Shown here: positions 60,481-64,000 of the stretch, piece by piece
Layout of the letters: every line of letters begins with the position of its first letter
How positions within the stretch are numbered: the first letter of the stretch is position 1
DNA from: Persephonella hydrogeniphila
Lineage (GTDB): Bacteria > Aquificota > Aquificia > Aquificales > Hydrogenothermaceae
Assembly (NCBI RefSeq): GCF_900215515.1
Contig: NZ_OBEI01000002.1
Coordinates: forward strand, 62,001 to 126,000
Direction: 5' to 3'
Length of the DNA: 64,000 nt
Translations under genes and position numbers: made by a program
The notes under the pieces: generated by a model
Databases searched by the model: none
Told to the model about the DNA's origin: nothing
Seen by the model: the letters and a program-made list of their open reading frames with translations, nothing else

Positions 60481-62170
60481 ATCTACCTATCATATATCGT
60501 ATTATAAAAACAGCAATAACTATAAGATATATCTGAAAACCTGAAACAGAGCCTGTACTGCATCCTCCACCTCCAGAGCTATCAGAAGAAGATGGAACCG
60601 GATTATTTACCAAAACACCCTCACCCTGAACAGCTATCTCAACGCTGTTGTTATTCCCGTAGTTTATGATTATACCACCTGTAAAATCTCCAGCTTTATC
60701 GGGAATAAAACTCACATCTATACTGCACGTATTCCCTGAATTTATAGTATTTCCTGTACAGTTTTCTGAAACAGTAAACTGGGGAAGAAAAGAGTTAACG
60801 GAAATAATAGAAAGAGGCTGTAATCCTGCACTTCTAACAGTAAAAGAAACAGAGGATTTTTCTCCTACATTAACCTGACCAAAATTATAAGACAGTCTAT
60901 CAAGACATATTTTCTGGTTGTTGTCAGGAACAAGCATACTATAAAGATTAAGAACATTACAGGAAAAGGATTCACCTGAAAGGTTCTCTGGATAATTACT
61001 TCCTGAATAGATAATCCTCTCTTTGATCTGTGAAACTGTCATACCTGAATCATAAATATATAAAAGACCTACAGCTCCTGTAACAAAAGGAGTTGCCTGC
61101 GAAGTTCCTGAAGCATAAGCAAAACCACTTCCAAGATAGGTACTCTGTATATCTAAGCCAGGGGCAAATATCTTTACATTCTTAAAACCGTAATTTGACG
61201 ATAGGTAGGTTGTAAATTCTGCCCTTCTGTTGTTTTTATCTGAAGCTCCAACACATATCTGGTTTGGAAGGTCATACACACAAGGGCTAAAATCAATAAC
61301 ATCAACATTATCCCCGTTATTTCCTGCAGCAGATACAAATACAGTGTTTGACAGTTGAGCTATCTTTGTTTTTTCAATATTAGAGTAGTAATAGCCTCCA
61401 TAACTGGCGTTTATCGCAATTATATCAAGACCACTGCTTATCAGACTTCTTATATAATCAAGACATATAAACTCTCCTTCGGTCGTACCATTTCCGTTTC
61501 CATCAAGGAATTTACACGGCACTATTTTTACTCTGTTCCACAGAATTCCCGGTACACCTATCCCGTTATCTGTTACAGCTCCTATTATCCCTGAAACATG
61601 TGTTCCGTGTCCGTCTTCATCAAAAGCATCCGGTCTGTTACAGCCGGCATTATTAGGATTATAAACAATATCACCGTTTCCATCGTAGTTATAACAGATA
61701 GCATTTATACCGTAACAATCGTCTATATAGCCGTTATTATCATCATCACTGTTGTTTTCACATCCATCATCTATACCGTTGTTATCAGTATCTGTACCTG
61801 ATATCTCCCCCTGATTCACCCACAGATTATCCTTTAGATCTGGATGTGTATAGTCTACCCCAGTATCCAGGACTGCTACATAAACAGTTGTATTAGATGG
61901 AATAAGATCCCAGCTTTGAGGTGCATTTACAGTGAGCCACCACCACTGAGGGTTTAGAAGACTATCACGGTAAAATGGATCGTTTGGATCTGCTGTTTTC
62001 CTTACTGTATAAATCGGTTCTATATAAATATAATCTTCATTTATGCCTGTAAGCATGCTCTGTCTTACTTTTTTGATAACCGGGATGCCGTTTTTTTCCG
62101 ACAGGACAAGAAATTCTCCGGAAAAACTGAAAGAAAACAGCAGTAAAAAAACTACCAGAATACATCTCAT
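60464..62170 (-). CDS. Secreted S8 (subtilisin-like) protease with C-terminal Gly-Cys anchor, inside the T2SS operon
   Basis: The 568-residue protein has a signal peptide (about 1-17). Its subtilase domain has the catalytic triad Asp102 (VLDTGVDYTHPDL), His188 (DGHGTHVSG) and Ser357 (GTSQATP), with Asn284. Between Asp and His is an insert with several Asp/Asn-rich loops (DTDNNGIDDG, DDDNNGYIDD), likely Ca2+ sites as in thrombospondin type 3 repeats. After about residue 420 an Ig-like ASH/choice-of-anchor D domain follows. The C-terminus is Ser/Gly-rich with GGGGCSTG (Cys537), one hydrophobic helix and Arg residues, like Cys-containing sorting tails. It lies between gspN and gspC, so it is probably a dedicated T2SS substrate. 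Confidence 0.9.
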   Translation of the reverse strand: MRCILVVFLLLFSFSFSGEFLVLSEKNGIPVIKKVRQSMLTGINEDYIYIEPIYTVRKTADPNDPFYRDSLLNPQWWWLTVNAPQSWDLIPSNTTVYVAVLDTGVDYTHPDLKDNLWVNQGEISGTDTDNNGIDDGCENNSDDDNNGYIDDCYGINAICYNYDGNGDIVYNPNNAGCNRPDAFDEDGHGTHVSGIIGAVTDNGIGVPGILWNRVKIVPCKFLDGNGNGTTEGEFICLDYIRSLISSGLDIIAINASYGGYYYSNIEKTKIAQLSNTVFVSAAGNNGDNVDVIDFSPCVYDLPNQICVGASDKNNRRAEFTTYLSSNYGFKNVKIFAPGLDIQSTYLGSGFAYASGTSQATPFVTGAVGLLYIYDSGMTVSQIKERIIYSGSNYPENLSGESFSCNVLNLYSMLVPDNNQKICLDRLSYNFGQVNVGEKSSVSFTVRSAGLQPLSIISVNSFLPQFTVSENCTGNTINSGNTCSIDVSFIPDKAGDFTGGIIINYGNNNSVEIAVQGEGVLVNNPVPSSSDSSGGGGCSTGSVSGFQIYLIVIAVFIIRYMIGRYGSIS

Positions 62171-62172
62171 CT

Positions 62173-62805
62173 TCAGAACCTGAAAAATATATTTTGTTTG
62201 ACCTTTTTTTCTAACATTTCTCCTTTAAAAAACCCTTTTATGTATCCCTTTTTTATAGATACAGGAAGAAATAATTCTCCAGAAAAATCCCCCTGAACTA
62301 TACTGCTTTTTATCTGGGCTTTTATTTTATTTTTTTTACCTTCTTTTATATCGTAGCTTATATGAATATCTTTTAGCATATACTCAGGGTAATTTTCAAT
62401 ATAGATATCACCCTTACCTTTTACATATACATTATCTTCAACAAGCCTTAAATAATTCTCACCTGTTATCTTACCTTTTATACCTTTAACAGCTTTATCT
62501 ATATCAAATCTGTCAAAAAGCAGATAAACAGATCTATTCAAAGGACTAAAAGAAGCTATTTTTTCCTTATCTATGTAAAACTCAATAAGTAACAGGAGGT
62601 TCTTTATACTCAGACTGTTTATATAAACCTTTCCTATACTAAAATCAGTTATTTTTATACTGAAAATATCACCTTCAACATCTGTGTATCCTATATCAGC
62701 TTTTTTCAGATAATAAGAAATAACCCTATCTGCAGGAAATGTGTAAATCAAACCTGAAAGAAAAGAAAACAAAAATAAAAAAATGTAAAAAATCTTTTTA
62801 TTCAT
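62173..62805 (-). CDS. gspN: Type II secretion protein N-like (GspN)
   Basis: The 210-residue protein has one N-terminal helix (about 5-22) and a beta-rich periplasmic part. TFPADRVISYYLKKADIGYTDVEGDIFSIKITDFSIGKVYINSL matches the GspN/AsmA-like start pattern. GspN is an accessory protein present in some T2SS operons. Its start overlaps gspM (ATGA). The subtilase start follows after 2 nt. Confidence 0.75.
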   Translation of the reverse strand: MNKKIFYIFLFLFSFLSGLIYTFPADRVISYYLKKADIGYTDVEGDIFSIKITDFSIGKVYINSLSIKNLLLLIEFYIDKEKIASFSPLNRSVYLLFDRFDIDKAVKGIKGKITGENYLRLVEDNVYVKGKGDIYIENYPEYMLKDIHISYDIKEGKKNKIKAQIKSSIVQGDFSGELFLPVSIKKGYIKGFFKGEMLEKKVKQNIFFRF

Positions 62806-63272
62806 CTCCCACTCTCAATCACAGTCCGAACATTAAGTTTTTTATTACCTTTAGGATCATTTATACTGATAGAGCTTACAGAAAACCCTTTCTTCTTTAT
62901 TTCTTTTAAAAAATCAAAAAGCTTTTCAGGTTCTGTTTTTTCCATAACAACCTCAATTCCTCTGTCTACAGGCTTAATAGAAACCACAAATTCCCTTACT
63001 CCTGATTTTCCGGCTATTTTATCTATAACAGATAAAGACAAGGTGTACCTTTCTTTAGGTTTTATATTTTTATACCTGTTTACAATTTTCTGAAGTTGAA
63101 TATACCTTTTTTCTTCAATCTTTATTCTTTTTTCTAAAGTCTCTATCTTTTTAAACAGATAACCTGCAGGTAAAACAAAGAAAACAACAACTATCACAAA
63201 ATATACACCTGTAATCAAAACAATCCTTTCTCTGTTTTCTAAAGATTCAAAAAACAGCAGTATCCTGTTCAT
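62802..63272 (-). CDS. gspM: Type II secretion protein M-like (GspM)
   Basis: The 156-residue protein has a short cytoplasmic tail, one helix (about 18-37), a coiled-coil stretch (KKIETLEKRIKIEEKRYIQLQKIVNRYKN) and a ferredoxin-like periplasmic domain ending PKGNKKLNVRTVIESG. This is the GspM/PilO layout. It pairs with GspL, encoded 4 nt upstream, to anchor GspE at the membrane. Assignment rests on architecture and position as sequence conservation in this family is low. Confidence 0.78.
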   Translation of the reverse strand: MNRILLFFESLENRERIVLITGVYFVIVVVFFVLPAGYLFKKIETLEKRIKIEEKRYIQLQKIVNRYKNIKPKERYTLSLSVIDKIAGKSGVREFVVSIKPVDRGIEVVMEKTEPEKLFDFLKEIKKKGFSVSSISINDPKGNKKLNVRTVIESGR

Positions 63273-64000
63273 AAACCTTCTCCAGATACAATAAAGCGTA
63301 TATCCCCTTCTGGTGTAGTAACTGTCTCTTCAATTTTTGCTTTAAATTTTTTTGAGAGAATGTTTTTAAACTTTTCAACATCAGATACAGTTTTAGCCAT
63401 ACCTTTTATTCTGAATTTTCCTTCGGTAATACTTATTGAGTATATTTTATACACCGAGGTATTTTTTACACTTCTTCCTATAAAATCAAGAAGCTCTACA
63501 GCATCATTCTGTGGATAACTTTCTTTTTCTATCATCAATATTTTGCTTTTTGCCTGTTCTAAAGGGTCAAAAACCTCACCTGTGTAGTTAAAAGCCTTTA
63601 TAAACAACTCTTTTTCTTTCTCTTTTATCTTTCTTAACTGGTCTTCAAGCGTATAGCTTCTGTAGAAAAGAGCACTGTTTAAAATAATTCCAGAAAGAAG
63701 AAGGTAAAATGCCCCCTTTAACAGGCTTTCTACATAGTTTTTACCGGAACTCCCAGAAAGATCAACACCCGCACCAAAAATACCCCTGAGCAACATACCG
63801 TAGCAGACATTAAGCTCTGTATCTATATTTTCCACTTTTAGCTTTCTGTAAGCAGAAAATTTTTGAGGAATTTTCCCTGAGAGGATAAAATCTTCAGGTA
63901 TATTGTCAATATCTGGCATGACCTTCACGTGGTCTATAAAACTATTTTTTATTGAAAGTTGGAGTACATACCCTTCAGAGAAATGAACAACATCACAGTT
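63269..64000 (-). CDS. gspL: Type II secretion protein L-like (GspL), 5' end outside window
   Basis: The frame is open to the window edge: 24 codons before the GTG at 63928 contain no stop (…FSEGYVLQLSIKNSFIDHV…), so the gene continues beyond base 64000. The visible part has the end of an actin-like cytoplasmic domain (IPEDFILSGKIPQKF...LNVCYGMLLRGIFG), one membrane helix (FYLLLSGIILNSALF), a coiled coil and a ferredoxin-like periplasmic domain with KFRIKGMAKTVSDVEKFKNIL. This is the GspL layout. It overlaps gspM by 4 nt. Confidence 0.8.
   Translation of the reverse strand, partial: NCDVVHFSEGYVLQLSIKNSFIDHVKVMPDIDNIPEDFILSGKIPQKFSAYRKLKVENIDTELNVCYGMLLRGIFGAGVDLSGSSGKNYVESLLKGAFYLLLSGIILNSALFYRSYTLEDQLRKIKEKEKELFIKAFNYTGEVFDPLEQAKSKILMIEKESYPQNDAVELLDFIGRSVKNTSVYKIYSISITEGKFRIKGMAKTVSDVEKFKNILSKKFKAKIEETVTTPEGDIRFIVSGEGL

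Noticed and set aside
63269-63928. Start of the GspL-like gene at GTG 63928
   Set aside because: The frame stays open for 24 more codons to the window edge, and the upstream residues continue the actin-like domain, so the gene is truncated by the window.
1-64000. tRNA, rRNA, CRISPR arrays, insertion sequences, prophage
   Set aside because: No GC-rich tRNA-like island, direct-repeat array, transposase, integrase or phage structural gene was found by reading both strands.

Overview
The window is 64 kb of compact, AT-rich bacterial DNA (roughly 35-37% G+C by eye) with short gaps, many ATGA-type overlaps, strong AGGAGG ribosome binding sites and heavy use of AGA and ATA codons. The gene set points to a thermophilic, hydrogen/sulfur-oxidising member of the Aquificota, most likely Hydrogenothermaceae (Persephonella-like). 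It includes a NuoC-NuoD fusion, a MidA-type methyltransferase, a TopA without zinc ribbons, a class I-type aldolase next to PEP synthase, and a GH63 glycerate-glycoside hydrolase. The taxonomic call is inference from content, not a database match.

Layout. 1-4.9 kb: end of a multihaem cytochrome c, then a minus-strand run (GH63+DUF547 hydrolase, purM, L,D-transpeptidase, pgpA). 4.9-9.0 kb: nuoCD and nuoI behind a promoter with a 19-bp palindrome, followed by midA and a small membrane protein. 9.1-14.2 kb: prfB, an M23 peptidase overlapping a bactofilin, queC, topA. 14.4-24 kb: gatC, recA, pilT, recX, ribF, a long TPR protein, exbB/exbD, rimM, phoH (with an apparent AUU start) and ybeY. 24-27 kb (minus): mtaB, a cysteine-free thioredoxin-fold protein, an orphan, an ankyrin protein and a rhodanese. 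27-35 kb: an extracytoplasmic redox block with a dihaem lipoprotein, an OprP-like porin, an FMN-binding protein, two related four-helix membrane proteins, ApbE, a Fur-box-like operator, a small helical protein, a porin with a Cys-rich N-terminal anchor, a zinc-ribbon microprotein and a flavodoxin. 35-38.7 kb: ppsA plus aldolase (gluconeogenesis). 38.7-48.4 kb: an ion-transport island with a 42-aa membrane protein, a P3A-type proton ATPase, an Nramp relative, a CPA2 antiporter, a P2A calcium-type ATPase and an APC permease. 48.4-54.2 kb: a heavy-metal RND efflux operon ending in a clear terminator. 54.2-55.1 kb: a DUF2231 protein and a thioredoxin-like protein. 55-64 kb (minus): a type II secretion operon (gspL-M-N, a subtilase, gspC-D-E-F).

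The most interesting signals are: (1) the flavinylation/porin/haem block with face-to-face promoters that share a -35 region and a palindromic operator; (2) a 56-aa zinc-ribbon gene whose Shine-Dalgarno is exactly complementary over 11 nt to its own 5' leader; (3) the AUU start of phoH; (4) a PMP1-like 42-aa single-helix protein directly upstream of a P3A ATPase; (5) a subtilase inside the T2SS operon with a Gly-rich Cys-containing C-terminal anchor; (6) nuoCD-nuoI-midA linkage with the known complex I arginine methylation site conserved. No tRNA, rRNA, CRISPR array, insertion sequence or prophage was recognised. No gene-free gap exceeds 300 bases.
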